Source: Halalkalibacter urbisdiaboli (GTDB taxonomy: Bacteria > Bacillota > Bacilli > Bacillales > Bacillaceae_D). From it: DNA of 64,000 nucleotides. The notes under the pieces are model-generated. The model did no database searches, was not told where the DNA came from, and was given only the letters and a program-made list of their open reading frames with translations. Made by a program: the position numbers and the translations under genes. The number at the start of each line of letters is the position of its first letter. Position 1 is the first letter of the stretch. This document shows positions 54,947 through 63,898 of the stretch, piece by piece. The stretch spans positions 60,771 to 124,770 of the forward strand of contig NZ_MVJM01000004.1 of assembly GCF_002156385.1 (NCBI RefSeq), given 5' to 3'.

Positions 54947-56296
54947 TTATACTTCTGATAAGCCCATCTCAGTTTTAACTACCTCTGCGATATCGTTCAC
55001 ATATTTTTCACATAAATCCACTGTTTTCGCTTCAACCATCACACGTACAAGTGGCTCTGTGCCAGAAGGTCTTACTAATACACGACCTTCCCCATTCATT
55101 TCAGCTTCAACTTTTTCAATTGACTGGCGTACTACAGCATTTTGTTCAACTGCGTACTTATCGGTCACTCGAATATTTACTAGCTTTTGCGGGAAAGTTT
55201 CCATTTGTGCAGCGAGTTCAGATAATGGCATATTTGTCGCTTTCATAATGTTTACAAGCTGCAATGCAGAGAGCATTCCGTCTCCAGTTGTAATATGGTC
55301 GAGGAAAATAATATGACCAGATTGTTCGCCGCCAAGGTTAAAACCGCCTTTGCGCATTTCTTCCATGACATAACGGTCACCAACTGCTGTTTGTTTCGTA
55401 TCAATCTGATGTTCCTCTAAGGCTTTATAAAAGCCTAAATTACTCATGACCGTGGAGACGACCGTACCGTGTTTAAGCCACCCTTGTTCTTTCATATATT
55501 TAGCACAGATGAACATGATGTGGTCACCATCGACAATTTGACCTTTTTCATCCACTGCAATTAAACGGTCAGCATCACCATCAAAAGCAAGACCGACATC
55601 GGCCCCTTTATCAAGAACGAGCTTAGCTAATTCCTCTGGGTGCGTCGAACCACAGCCCTCATTTATATTTAACCCGTTCGGAGACGTTCCCATCGTCGAA
55701 ATGTCAGCTTCTAAATCAGCAAACAAATGTGGAGCTAGAGATGAAGCTGCACCGTGAGCGCAGTCTAATACAACATGAATACCTGAGAAATCTTCTTGGA
55801 CTGTTTGTTTTAAGAATTGAAGGTACTTTTGACCGCCTTCAAAATAATCATTCACTTGCCCAAGGGCGCCTCCTGTTGGACGTGGAAGTTGGTCTTCGTT
55901 GTCGAGTAACTCCTCAATTTCTTTTTCTTGTTCATCTAGTAGTTTAAATCCATCTGGACCGAAAAATTTAATTCCATTATCAGGTACTGGATTATGAGAA
56001 GCTGAAATCATAACCCCTGCATCTGCACTTAGCGCTTTCGTTAAAAACGCTACACCTGGTGTTGAAATAATTCCTAAACGCATAACTTCAGCACCGATTG
56101 ATAACAGGCCAGCAACTAATGCACTTTCAAGCATTTCACCCGAAATACGTGTGTCACGTCCAATGACGATTCTTGGCTTATCGGTTTGTTTCGTAAGGAC
56201 ATAACCGCCCATCCTTCCTAATTTAAAAGCCAGCTCAGGTGTAAGCTCTGTATTTGCTACTCCTCTTACACCGTCCGTACCAAAATATTTACCCAT
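54947..56296 (-). CDS. glmM: Phosphoglucosamine mutase
   Basis: Converts glucosamine 6-phosphate to glucosamine 1-phosphate. The start at 56296 follows AAGGAGAG. The 449-residue protein has [14 protein letters not shown], the phosphoserine loop [13 protein letters not shown] (Ser100), the metal loop [13 protein letters not shown], the sugar loop GGEQSGHI, and the phosphate site [12 protein letters not shown]. Third gene of the cdaA-cdaR-glmM operon. Confidence 0.96.
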   Translation of the reverse strand: MGKYFGTDGVRGVANTELTPELAFKLGRMGGYVLTKQTDKPRIVIGRDTRISGEMLESALVAGLLSIGAEVMRLGIISTPGVAFLTKALSADAGVMISASHNPVPDNGIKFFGPDGFKLLDEQEKEIEELLDNEDQLPRPTGGALGQVNDYFEGGQKYLQFLKQTVQEDFSGIHVVLDCAHGAASSLAPHLFADLEADISTMGTSPNGLNINEGCGSTHPEELAKLVLDKGADVGLAFDGDADRLIAVDEKGQIVDGDHIMFICAKYMKEQGWLKHGTVVSTVMSNLGFYKALEEHQIDTKQTAVGDRYVMEEMRKGGFNLGGEQSGHIIFLDHITTGDGMLSALQLVNIMKATNMPLSELAAQMETFPQKLVNIRVTDKYAVEQNAVVRQSIEKVEAEMNGEGRVLVRPSGTEPLVRVMVEAKTVDLCEKYVNDIAEVVKTEMGLSEV

Positions 56297-56319
56297 GAAT
56301 AATCTCTCCTTCAATATCC

Positions 56320-57558
56320 TTACTCAGAACGTGATGTTACTGAAACTTTTGCCTTTTCTTTTTCTGAAACAAAGCGTAAATTTGGTGGACCATTAAATTG
56401 TACTGGCAACTCATGGTCGCCTATTGATTTATCACTTACATCAATAAATGCTTGAATATCATTAAGTGTTAATTTGTCGAGTAACGTTTGAGAGCCATAA
56501 ATCGTCACACCCGTCATAGGAGCTTGATCTTCAGCAAAATTTACATTTACATTTTGATTCGCCCCGATAATCTCAATTGGAACGTCGGTCCACTCAATTG
56601 ATTCTTCTTCTGCTACCTCTATTGTCACTTGAACTTTTTCGGGATCTATACGTTCAACACCCTTTGGTACTGGAAGATGGACATCGATTGTTTGGCTTTC
56701 TGTGATTTCATTTAAGTTAATTGTTGTACCTTCAATCACATTAATCTTATCGATTACTTCACTTGGACCGTATATTGTTACTTCCGTCGGATTAATCTCA
56801 AAGGATTCAATACTTAGTCCGGTTGGTAACGTTCCATCCCTGGGTACTTTAACTGGAACTCGCTTGTTTGGACTTGTAATTGGAATTTTCACATCGACTA
56901 TCGAAGGATTCACATTTAGGTGAAGCTCATTTCCAGCCTCATCAAACAATTTGACAGGAACAGCTTCCTCCATCATTTTGTCTGCTCCTGAAACATCAAC
57001 ATATGCCTTAGCACTAGCTACAGAAGCGATAACTTCTCTTGCAGCCGTCACCTCTACATTCATTGGTGTAACAATGGGTGTTCCAACTGTATAGCCTTCT
57101 TCTATTTCGTTTGAATTAATTAAATCGACATGTACAGGTAAAGAGATGGTCTGCTTTTCCTGAAGTTCGACCCTAACAAATTGAGGAACAACTGAAACCG
57201 TTAATTCACTCGGAAAACCACGGTGCTGCACACTTAATGTATGGACGCCTGCCTCACGCTCTGTCACGTCTACGAAAATTTCATAGGTTGGCCGAATGAG
57301 CTGAAAATACGTTAAAACACTTTGCGGACCTCTTAAATTAACTTGCACATGCTCCGTTTTATCCGTAACAGAATAGTTCTCTTCATCATAGAGAACCGTT
57401 AACTCGACTTCCTCTAATGTGTAAGAGCCTTCACTTAGTGACGGTAACACCCCAGGTTGACTACTAATATTATCCAAATTTACCATTGTGAAGAGCATAA
57501 GCGCAATAAAAAATGAAATAATTTTCACAAACCAATGGCTATTAAACAATTTATCCAT
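56320..57558 (-). CDS. cdaR: CdaA regulator CdaR (YbbR domains)
   Basis: Membrane-anchored extracellular protein of 412 residues. The start at 57558 follows GGGGAGG and overlaps cdaA by 8 bp. One N-terminal helix ([18 protein letters not shown]) is followed by four YbbR repeats (approximately 50-135, 140-220, 225-310, 315-400). CdaR binds and modulates the diadenylate cyclase CdaA; gene order supports this. Confidence 0.92.
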   Translation of the reverse strand: MDKLFNSHWFVKIISFFIALMLFTMVNLDNISSQPGVLPSLSEGSYTLEEVELTVLYDEENYSVTDKTEHVQVNLRGPQSVLTYFQLIRPTYEIFVDVTEREAGVHTLSVQHRGFPSELTVSVVPQFVRVELQEKQTISLPVHVDLINSNEIEEGYTVGTPIVTPMNVEVTAAREVIASVASAKAYVDVSGADKMMEEAVPVKLFDEAGNELHLNVNPSIVDVKIPITSPNKRVPVKVPRDGTLPTGLSIESFEINPTEVTIYGPSEVIDKINVIEGTTINLNEITESQTIDVHLPVPKGVERIDPEKVQVTIEVAEEESIEWTDVPIEIIGANQNVNVNFAEDQAPMTGVTIYGSQTLLDKLTLNDIQAFIDVSDKSIGDHELPVQFNGPPNLRFVSEKEKAKVSVTSRSE

Positions 57559-58375
57559 TTCGCTTACCTCCCCATTGCCAACGAGAAGTCGAGGTTTGTT
57601 TCGTCTCTGTGAGTAGCTCTTTCTCAAGTAATGTTCTTAATTGCTCCTCGTCTAAATCCCGGTGAAGCTCGCCATTTTTCGTTAACGATATATGTCCGGT
57701 CTCCTCCGAAACAATAATTGTGACACAATCTGTAACCTCACTGACCCCTAGAGCTGCTCGATGCCGTGTTCCGAGCTCCTTTGAGATAAAAGGATTTTCT
57801 GATAATGGTAAGTAACAAGCAGCGGCCAATATTGTATTTCCTTTTAAAATTACAGCACCATCATGTAATGGTGTATTCGGTATAAATGTGTTAATTAATA
57901 GTTCAGATGTTAGATTGGCATTCATTTGAATCCCTGTTTCAACATAGTCACTCATACCTGTTTCGCGCTCCATGGACATGAGCGCACCAATTCGTCGTTT
58001 ACCCATGTATGTTGATGCTTTAACGATCGCATCAATCGATTTTTGAACAATATCATCCTCAGGTGCAGTACGACTTGAGAAGAAACGACCTCTCCCTAGT
58101 TGTTCAAGAGCTCGCCTGAGTTCCGGTTGAAAAATAATAATAATAGCTAATAAACCATATGTAACAGTTTGAGACATCATAAATTCTAATGTTCTCAAGC
58201 CAAAAAAGCTGCTTAATAACCAGACGCTTAATATCACGGTTATCCCTTTGACTAACTGAACAGCTCTCGTACCTCTTATAAGCATTATCCCTTTATAAAC
58301 AACATACGTTACGAGCAATATATCTACAATTTGCCCAAAATAATTTAGCAAACCAAAGTCCTCAATTGGAAACAT
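57551..58375 (-). CDS. cdaA: Diadenylate cyclase CdaA
   Basis: Makes c-di-AMP from ATP. The 274-residue protein has three N-terminal helices and a DAC domain with the DGA motif (NTPLHDGAVI) and RHR motif (LGTRHRAALGVSE). First gene of the operon with cdaR and glmM, a conserved Firmicute arrangement linking c-di-AMP and wall precursor synthesis. Confidence 0.95.
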   Translation of the reverse strand: MFPIEDFGLLNYFGQIVDILLVTYVVYKGIMLIRGTRAVQLVKGITVILSVWLLSSFFGLRTLEFMMSQTVTYGLLAIIIIFQPELRRALEQLGRGRFFSSRTAPEDDIVQKSIDAIVKASTYMGKRRIGALMSMERETGMSDYVETGIQMNANLTSELLINTFIPNTPLHDGAVILKGNTILAAACYLPLSENPFISKELGTRHRAALGVSEVTDCVTIIVSEETGHISLTKNGELHRDLDEEQLRTLLEKELLTETKQTSTSRWQWGGKRNG

Positions 58376-58540
58376 GCCCTTTCCTCCAAATCCTTGGCAT
58401 CAAAAAACATCGCTCTTTTTTTGAGAGCAACTATCACCTTATTCTCTAGTTTTCACAGAAGCTTTTAAATACAAACATTAACTTGTTGTATTCTTTACCT
58501 TTTTCATTATATCACAAATAATAAGAAAAGCAGCTTGAGA

Positions 58541-58582
58541 AGGGCACTGAAAAAGGGTGGGTTTCCCTTTTTCAATGCCCTT
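58541..58582. terminator. Hairpin in the cdaA-rsiW gap
   Basis: AGGGCACTGAAAAAGGG pairs with CCCTTTTTCAATGCCCT across a 7-nt loop. It lies in a 440-bp gene-free stretch that also holds a dispersed repeat. Confidence 0.6.
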
Positions 58583-58639
58583 TAAGTAATGTGCGGAGCC
58601 GTTTCCTGGTTTTGAAAGCCCTGCTATGAATGGTTTTCT

Positions 58640-58712
58640 CATAGCAAGGCGCGCAACATGTGGAGCCATTACTACTTCTTTGAGTTACAAGAAGTAGTTT
58701 TTCAGTGGCTTC
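58640..58712 (-). repeat. Dispersed intergenic repeat, copy 2
   Basis: The minus strand carries AGCCACTGAAAAAC followed by AATGGCTCCACATGTTGC (58653-58670), matching the repeat at 15530-15600. An inner AAGAAGTAGT/ACTACTTCTT pair forms a hairpin between the blocks. Confidence 0.55.
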
Positions 58713-58815
58713 AGCTTGAGGCCTTCTTTGTTAATCTTCAATAAAATGGTCTAGTAAAAAACCTCTCTTACCAAAAAGAAGAGTAGACTTCTTTGGGCCA
58801 AGCGAGGTTAGCTAT

Positions 58816-59442
58816 TTATTCTTTATCAAAAAAAGGGACTGCTTTGGTAAAGAAATGCTTGATATGATACCATATCCATTCTAGGGCTTGGTTCACCTCA
58901 GCAACTTCGCCAGATACATGACCCGCAGATGCATAGTATGGCTCACTGTTAACGAGTAGTACATTCCCGCGGACCTCACCTTCAACAAGTAGTTCACCGT
59001 TTCTTACGATAAGATCTCCTTCAATCACTTCACCTTTTGGAACCACAACCCGTCCGCTCTCTCGGTCAATTTGTACATTTCCTGAACCAGTCACTGTTAC
59101 CTGTTCGTCATGCCCCATCCATAATGATGAAACACTAGCAGACATAAGCATGATGAAAATAGCTGCGGCAACGGCAATTGGATGTTTTTTTAACCACTTC
59201 TTCCCTTTTGAGGTTGCCTTTTTCTTTGGCAACTTGCTCATTACGCTATTTGTAAAATTTTCCGGGGCCTCAATATGAGAAGAGCTTTGGATAAACGCAA
59301 TTGCTTTTTTTAATTCTTGTACATGTTGTTTACAGGAAGAACAGGTGGCTAAATGCATCTCTAGCTCTCGCTTTTCTTCCCCCGATGCATCACCATCTAG
59401 ATATTTATGAATTAAATCAGAATAGCGATGTTCACAGTTCAT
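58816..59442 (-). CDS. rsiW: Anti-sigma W factor RsiW
   Basis: Membrane anti-sigma factor of 208 residues. The start at 59442 follows GGAGG. The zinc anti-sigma domain has His30, Cys34 and Cys37 (HLATCSSC). One transmembrane helix (~residues 89-110) leads to an extracytoplasmic domain with repeated GEVIEGDLIVRNGELLVEGEVRGN-like turns. It holds SigW at the membrane until cleaved under envelope stress. Its start lies 17 bp inside the end of sigW if measured from the first ATG; with the preferred start the two genes are 16 bp apart. Confidence 0.92.
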   Translation of the reverse strand: MNCEHRYSDLIHKYLDGDASGEEKRELEMHLATCSSCKQHVQELKKAIAFIQSSSHIEAPENFTNSVMSKLPKKKATSKGKKWLKKHPIAVAAAIFIMLMSASVSSLWMGHDEQVTVTGSGNVQIDRESGRVVVPKGEVIEGDLIVRNGELLVEGEVRGNVLLVNSEPYYASAGHVSGEVAEVNQALEWIWYHIKHFFTKAVPFFDKE

Positions 59443-59458
59443 AGATGCCGCCTCCTTT

Positions 59459-60022
59459 CTACACATGACGCATTCTTTTCCTTAGCGCTTCACGCCCACG
59501 ATGAATTCTAGTTTTAACAGTTGAAACTGGCATATCAAGAACCTCACTTATTTCTTTCAATGAAAGATCCTCAATATATTTTAATATAATCGCCGTTCGA
59601 TATTTTAACGGTAGTTGGTTGATCTCATGTTGAATCCATGCTTGCATCTCTAATGTCACAACCTGTTCTTCAGGAAGCTCCTGATCAGCAGCAATCTGAG
59701 TTTCATACGTAAGCCCATCTGCACCACTTATCTCATCTTGTAATGAAAAATCAGGCTTTTTTTTTCTTAATCGATCAATTGCTACATTGGTCGTAATTCG
59801 GAACAACCAGGTGGAAAATTTACGTTGTTCATCAAATCGCTCAATATTTGTATATGCACGGAGAAAGGCTTCCTGAGCAACATCCTGTGCCTCTTGCACA
59901 TTCCCAACCATACGATAAGCAACTTGATACACCTTATCTTTATACAGTTCAACGAGTTCGCCAAATGCCTCCTCGTCTCCTCTTTTTACATTTTGGATGA
60001 TACGCTTCACAAATTTCTCCAT
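59459..60022 (-). CDS. sigW: ECF sigma factor SigW
   Basis: ECF sigma factor of 187 residues, starting at MEKFVKRIIQNVKRGDE. Region 2 contains AQEAFLRAYTNIERFDEQRKFSTWLFRITTN, region 4 contains LSLKEISEVLDMPVSTVKTRIHRGREALRKR. It is close in sequence and context to B. subtilis SigW, which governs envelope stress and antimicrobial resistance genes. It is preceded by a SigW-type promoter, implying autoregulation. Confidence 0.94.
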   Translation of the reverse strand: MEKFVKRIIQNVKRGDEEAFGELVELYKDKVYQVAYRMVGNVQEAQDVAQEAFLRAYTNIERFDEQRKFSTWLFRITTNVAIDRLRKKKPDFSLQDEISGADGLTYETQIAADQELPEEQVVTLEMQAWIQHEINQLPLKYRTAIILKYIEDLSLKEISEVLDMPVSTVKTRIHRGREALRKRMRHV

Positions 60023-60054
60023 GACTATACCCCTGATTTTTATTCCCATATTAG

Positions 60055-60083
60055 TATACGGATACGAGCTGATATCCGTTTCA
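60055..60083 (-). promoter_or_regulatory. SigW-type autoregulatory promoter
   Basis: The minus strand has TGAAAC (60078-60083) and CGTATA (60055-60060), the SigW -35 and -10, with a 17-bp spacer by this count. Confidence 0.8.
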
Positions 60084-60218
60084 CTTCTTTGATCTATTTT
60101 AACATGAATTTACAGTAAAAACGGAGAAAATATGTTTTGTGTAGCCTTATTTGGGTATAGTTTAATCAAGAATTCATTTTTAATAGGTCTGTACTACAAT
60201 GAAGGGACGTGGCGAATA

Positions 60219-60389
60219 GTGGAAAAAACGAAATCAGTTACTAAATTACTTCATGACATTGAAACGAATCGTCAAACCTTAAATGAATTAGCCATGACAG
60301 AAAAGTTACAATCTCAAACATTGCTTATCCAAAGTCAAAAGCTGGACGAGCTCATAAATGAATATCAATATATCACTAAAAAGCTCTAG
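60219..60389 (+). CDS. Spo0E-like aspartyl-phosphate phosphatase family peptide
   Basis: Small helical protein. A GTG at 60219 gives 56 residues, with GAAGGGA upstream at slightly long spacing. The C-terminal half LLIQSQKLDELINEYQ matches the Spo0E family signature SQxLDxLI. Family members dephosphorylate Spo0A~P and delay sporulation. The start and the N-terminal part are uncertain. Confidence 0.6.
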   Translation: MEKTKSVTKLLHDIETNRQTLNELAMTEKLQSQTLLIQSQKLDELINEYQYITKKL

Positions 60390-60394
60390 TAATC

Positions 60395-60428
60395 TCAAAA
60401 AAAGCCTTAGATTTCAAATCCAAGACTT
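60395..60428 (-). terminator. Terminator of the eight-gene tRNA operon
   Basis: A 13-bp stem (60402-60414 with 60416-60428, two G-U pairs) is followed on the minus strand by TTTTTTT. Confidence 0.8.
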
Positions 60429-60441
60429 GGTCATTTAATAT

Positions 60442-60517
60442 TGGTGGAGCCTAGCGGGATCGAACCGCTGACCTCCTGCGTGCAAGGCAGGCGCTCTCCC
60501 AGCTGAGCTAAGGCCCC
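60442..60517 (-). tRNA. tRNA-Ala (TGC)
   Basis: Complete cloverleaf with anticodon loop CTTGCAC and encoded CCA. Last gene of the tRNA operon. Confidence 0.97.
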
Positions 60518-60524
60518 TTTTAAT

Positions 60525-60599
60525 TGGAGTGGAAGACGGGATTCGAACCCGCGACCCCCACCTTGGCAAGGTGGTGTTCTACCACTGAACTACTTCCGC
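60525..60599 (-). tRNA. tRNA-Gly (GCC)
   Basis: Acceptor GCGGAAG/CTTCCAC-like, anticodon loop TTGCCAA, CCA encoded. Confidence 0.96.
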
Positions 60600-60626
60600 T
60601 TACAATAATTTGTTCACTACTAAGTA

Positions 60627-60699
60627 TGAGCCATGAAGGACTCGAACCTTCGACCCTCTGATTAAAAGTCAGATGCTCTACCAACTGAGCTAATGGCTC
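60627..60699 (-). tRNA. tRNA-Lys (TTT)
   Basis: Acceptor GAGCCAT/ATGGCTC, anticodon loop CTTTTAA, CCA not encoded. Confidence 0.96.
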
Positions 60700-60793
60700 T
60701 CAACATCTGTTAAAATACATCGCTTCTACTTAAGCTTTGTATCACAGTTGGATAATAAAAGACCTACTATTGAATATGCTAATAAATAAAAAA

Positions 60794-60868
60794 TGGCTGG
60801 GCTAGCTGGATTCGAACCAACGCATGACGGAGTCAAAGTCCGTTGCCTTACCGCTTGGCTATAGCCCA
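60794..60868 (-). tRNA. tRNA-Gln (TTG)
   Basis: Acceptor TGGGCTA/TAGCCCA, anticodon loop CTTTGAC, CCA encoded. Confidence 0.96.
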
Positions 60869-60872
60869 ATAA

Positions 60873-60958
60873 TGGTGGAGGGGGACGGATTCGAACCGCC
60901 GAACCCTTAGGGAGCGGATTTACAGTCCGCCGCGTTTAGCCACTTCGCTACCCCTCCA
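60873..60958 (-). tRNA. tRNA-Tyr (GTA)
   Basis: Acceptor TGGAGGG-type, anticodon loop CTGTAAA, long variable arm as expected for a class II tRNA, CCA encoded. Confidence 0.96.
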
Positions 60959-60973
60959 CTTATATAATAGAAA

Positions 60974-61049
<76 letters not shown>

Positions 61050-61163
61050 ATAATATATATAAGATTCAAACCTTATGCTTAGTTATGTCTCTTCCTCTCC
61101 TAGCTAATCACCGTAGTTGGCTGTGTCGATACAACTCGTTGCTTACTCGACGAGGTAAACGCT

Positions 61164-61194
61164 CGTCTCTACCAATTGAGCTAGAATGGCATAA
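61164..61194 (-). pseudogene. tRNA relic (5' part, Thr-like)
   Basis: The minus strand reads TGCCATTCTAGCTCAATTGG then TAGAGACGAG, matching the first ~26 nt of tRNA-Thr(TGT) with two or three changes and then diverging. No anticodon arm, T arm or 3' acceptor strand follows. Confidence 0.7.
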
Positions 61195-61270
61195 TGGTGG
61201 AGGATGACGGGATCGAACCGCCGACCCCCTGCTTGTAAGGCAGGTGCTCTCCCAGCTGAGCTAATCCTCC
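61195..61270 (-). tRNA. tRNA-Val (TAC)
   Basis: Acceptor GGAGGAT/ATCCTCC, anticodon loop CTTACAA, CCA encoded. Confidence 0.97.
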
Positions 61271-61277
61271 ATTTAAT

Positions 61278-61352
61278 TGGTGACCCGTACGGGATTCGAA
61301 CCCGTGTTACCGCCGTGAAAGGGCGGTGTCTTAACCGCTTGACCAACGGGCC
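61278..61352 (-). tRNA. tRNA-Glu (TTC)
   Basis: Acceptor GGCCCGT/ACGGGTC, anticodon loop CTTTCAC, CCA encoded. First gene of the operon. Confidence 0.97.
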
Positions 61353-61381
61353 AATACATATTATTTTGACTGACAAAAAAT

Positions 61382-61410
61382 ATTATAACGAATTTAAACC
61401 GATAAGGCAA
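61382..61410 (-). promoter_or_regulatory. Promoter of the tRNA operon
   Basis: -35 TTGCCT (61405-61410) and consensus -10 TATAAT (61382-61387) with a 17-bp spacer lie 30 bp upstream of tRNA-Glu. Confidence 0.85.
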
Positions 61411-61504
61411 GCCTCTTTTTTTTCTTTTTTTTTCACTGTTTTTTACCCTTGAAATACAGAACATACATTCGCTATAATGAAAGAAAAAATAGGGGGGGGT
61501 TCTT

Positions 61505-61711
61505 TTGAAACACCAGGATTTTTCTCACCAACTTCTTCCTCTTCTTGAACAAGTTCGTTACCAAGCTAAAGAAGAAATACGACTTGAAGTCGCTGAATGT
61601 ATGTTAGACTATGGCATTGATATCAAATTAGTTGGTGCTATTACTGGCTTAAAAATAAATAAAATCTTGCCGAGCTCCTTAGCTAAAAAAAAGGCTGCCC
61701 AAAAAGAATAG
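61505..61711 (+). CDS. Small hypothetical protein
   Basis: 68 residues from a TTG start behind a run of eight G residues that can serve as ribosome binding site. Helical, with LEVAECMLDYGIDIKLVGAITGL in the middle, reminiscent of C-terminal segments of Rpn-type or transposase-related proteins, but too short to assign. A terminator follows. Confidence 0.5.
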   Translation: MKHQDFSHQLLPLLEQVRYQAKEEIRLEVAECMLDYGIDIKLVGAITGLKINKILPSSLAKKKAAQKE

Positions 61712-61728
61712 CGCTCTTTTGGGTAGCC
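61693..61728. terminator. Bidirectional terminator
   Basis: GGCTGCCCAAAAAGA pairs with TCTTTTGGGTAGCC (one G-U, one bulge), between convergent genes. Confidence 0.75.
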
Positions 61729-61736
61729 CAGTATTA

Positions 61737-62957
61737 TTATACACTCATTGTCGGACCAAAAAATTCCACATGAATGTTTTCATCAGCTACGTTCATATCC
61801 ACTAATGCTTTTTTTACTGCCTTCATAAAAGGAACCGGTCCACATAAATAATAATCTTTATTTATTGGATTTTGAATGATCTCTTTAAGTATTGATTGGT
61901 TTAAGAGACCTTTAAACTGATATAGACCAGCATCCCCTTCATTCGGTTGTTCGTAACAATAGTAGGCTTTTATGTGTTCATTTCGCTGCGTTAATTCAGC
62001 AACCTCTTCTTTAAATGCATGATGTTTCCCATTAATAGCGGCATGGATGTATGTTATATCGTTTATCGACTCTTCAGAAGCTAGTTGATGAAGCATTCCA
62101 ATAAAAGGTGTTTGTCCTACACCGCCACTAAGAAGAACAATTGACTTATTTGAAGAAGCCTCTAACGTAAAATTACCAGCAGGCGAAGTAAGCTCTAATA
62201 TATCGCCTTCCTTAACAGAATGATGTAAGAAAGACGAGACAACACCTTCTGGCTTATCTTGCTTAGCATCCTCGCGTTTGACGCTTATACGAAATTCTTT
62301 TTGATTAGGTAATGCGGATAAACTATATTGTCTTAAATGAACAAATGGATCCCCATGTCTCTTACATTTTACACTTACATATTGACCAGCATGAAAATCA
62401 GGTAACTCACCTTGATCTGCAGGCTCTAAGTAGAAAGAAGTGATGACGTCACTTTCCACAACCTTTTTAGTTACAACGAAAGACCGGAAGCCTGCCCATC
62501 CCCCGTGCTTATTCTCAGCTTCTTGATACATTTCTTTTTCTACTCCGATAAACACATCAGCAATGACCTGGTACGCCTCTCCCCACGCATCTAATATTTC
62601 GTTTGTTGCAGCATCCCCTAATACTTCTTTTATTGCTAATAATAAATAATTACCAACAATAGGATAATGCTCAGGAAAGACGTTTAAGCTTCGATGCTTA
62701 TGAGCAATCTTTTTAACTACAGGTAAGATCGCTTCAAGTTGATCGATATGTTGAGCTGCTGCGTATATAGAATTTGCTAAAGCTTGTGGCTGCTTCCCCT
62801 CTTTTTGATGAGTTTGATTAAACATGTTAAGTAATTCTGGATGCGCTTCAAATAACATTTGATAAAAACGTTTTGTTATTGCCTCTCCATGAATAGCTAA
62901 AACCGGAACTGTTGATTTAACGACCTTGACTGTTTTCTCTGTTAATAAAGTAGTCAT
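61737..62957 (-). CDS. hmp: Flavohemoglobin, nitric oxide dioxygenase
   Basis: Oxidises nitric oxide to nitrate with NAD(P)H and O2. The start at 62957 (MTTLLTEKTVKVVK, 406 residues) follows GGGGAG. Globin domain ~1-140 with the proximal histidine about His86 (IAHKHRSLNVFPEHYPIVG), FAD domain with RQYSLSALP, NAD domain with LLSGGVGQTPFIGMLHQL, and a C-terminal VEFFGP. Divergent from nsrR with a large dyad at the promoter, so NsrR control is very likely. Confidence 0.95.
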   Translation of the reverse strand: MTTLLTEKTVKVVKSTVPVLAIHGEAITKRFYQMLFEAHPELLNMFNQTHQKEGKQPQALANSIYAAAQHIDQLEAILPVVKKIAHKHRSLNVFPEHYPIVGNYLLLAIKEVLGDAATNEILDAWGEAYQVIADVFIGVEKEMYQEAENKHGGWAGFRSFVVTKKVVESDVITSFYLEPADQGELPDFHAGQYVSVKCKRHGDPFVHLRQYSLSALPNQKEFRISVKREDAKQDKPEGVVSSFLHHSVKEGDILELTSPAGNFTLEASSNKSIVLLSGGVGQTPFIGMLHQLASEESINDITYIHAAINGKHHAFKEEVAELTQRNEHIKAYYCYEQPNEGDAGLYQFKGLLNQSILKEIIQNPINKDYYLCGPVPFMKAVKKALVDMNVADENIHVEFFGPTMSV

Positions 62958-62980
62958 TATTACATCTCCCCTTGCAGTTG

Positions 62981-63019
62981 TATTATTAAAGATATATTTA
63001 AAATACATCTTTAATAATA
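62981..63019. promoter_or_regulatory. NsrR operator, 39-bp dyad
   Basis: Two 19-bp arms around a central A differ at a single pair (62981-62999 and 63001-63019). The core AAAGATRTATTT resembles NsrR boxes (AAGATGYATTT-type). It is 24 bp upstream of hmp. Confidence 0.75.
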
Positions 63020-63143
63020 CAGGGAGTGCCCGGTTAAAACAATAGATACTCAATGTTTTCATGAATTCGTCATTTTATCTTTTTGACCTATTTTATGTTA
63101 AGATTGAATAAGGTTTTGCGGAAGAGACGGAGGGGAAATGGAC

Positions 63144-63578
63144 ATGCAATTAACAGCATATACAGATTATTCATTGCGTTTACTTTTGTACTTAGGCAGT
63201 CAGGATTCAGGTAAAAGATCTAGTATTAAAGAAATCGCGGAAGCTTATCAGTTATCTACTAATCATTTAAGTAAAATTGTCCATGACCTTGGCAAAAAAG
63301 GGCTAATTCATACTGTAAGAGGGCGCAACGGTGGAATTGAATTAGCTTTAAAACCGAGTGATATCAATGTTGGTGCTGTTGTTAGACAAACAGAGGACCT
63401 AACATTAGTAGAGTGCTTTGATAGAGAATTAAATCAGTGTGTTGTAAGCCCAAGCTGCTTTTTAAAGCATGTTTTATATGATGCAACTGAAGCGTTCCTC
63501 TCGGTGCTCGATGAATATACGTTAGAAGACATGTTAAAAAATAAAGAGCATTTACAATTTTTGCTTCAAAATAATTAA
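63144..63578 (+). CDS. nsrR: Nitric-oxide-sensing repressor NsrR (Rrf2 family)
   Basis: Rrf2-type regulator of 144 residues. The ATG at 63144 (MQLTAYTDYSLRLLLYL) follows GGAGGGG by 8 nt and fits B. subtilis NsrR; an ATG at 63138 is too close to the box. Helix-turn-helix: SIKEIAEAYQLSTNHLSKIVHDLGKKG. Three cysteines in VECFDRELNQCVVSPSCFLK can hold the NO-sensitive iron-sulfur cluster. Confidence 0.93.
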   Translation: MQLTAYTDYSLRLLLYLGSQDSGKRSSIKEIAEAYQLSTNHLSKIVHDLGKKGLIHTVRGRNGGIELALKPSDINVGAVVRQTEDLTLVECFDRELNQCVVSPSCFLKHVLYDATEAFLSVLDEYTLEDMLKNKEHLQFLLQNN

Positions 63579-63657
63579 TTTATGGATGTGTATGGTCTAC
63601 ACATCTTTTTTTTATAAACATTTTCCGGGAAATTAGCGCGGTAATGTAGTGAAGTGG

Positions 63658-63699
63658 TAAATAAAAAAACACCTTTTAGGTTTATCTAAAAAGTGTTTT
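63658..63699 (-). terminator. Terminator of the rRNA-tRNA operon
   Basis: AAAACACCTTTTAG pairs with CTAAAAAGTGTTTT (one mismatch); TTTTTTT follows on the minus strand, downstream of tRNA-Thr(GGT). Confidence 0.8.
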
Positions 63700-63733
63700 G
63701 TATTTTAAGTTTATACTAATAATAACCGTCGGC

Positions 63734-63809
63734 TGGAGCTTCCAAGCGGATTCGAACCGCTGACCCCTACCTTACCATGGTAGTGCTCTACCTACTGAGC
63801 TATGGAAGC
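63734..63809 (-). tRNA. tRNA-Thr (GGT)
   Basis: Acceptor GCTTCCA/TGGAAGC, anticodon loop ATGGTAA, CCA encoded. Last gene of the rRNA operon. Confidence 0.95.
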
Positions 63810-63816
63810 ATAAAAA

Positions 63817-63891
63817 TGGCTCCACAGGTAGGACTCGAACCTACGACCGATCGGTTAACAGCCGATTGCTCTACCACTGAGCTACTGTGGA
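63817..63891 (-). tRNA. tRNA-Asn (GTT)
   Basis: Acceptor TCCACAG/CTGTGGA, anticodon loop CTGTTAA, CCA encoded. Directly downstream of 5S rRNA. Confidence 0.96.
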
Positions 63892-63898
63892 ACGAATG

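Noticed and set aside
58478..58669. 63-codon minus-strand frame in the cdaA-rsiW gap
   Set aside because: It is read across a terminator hairpin and the dispersed repeat, with no ribosome binding site.
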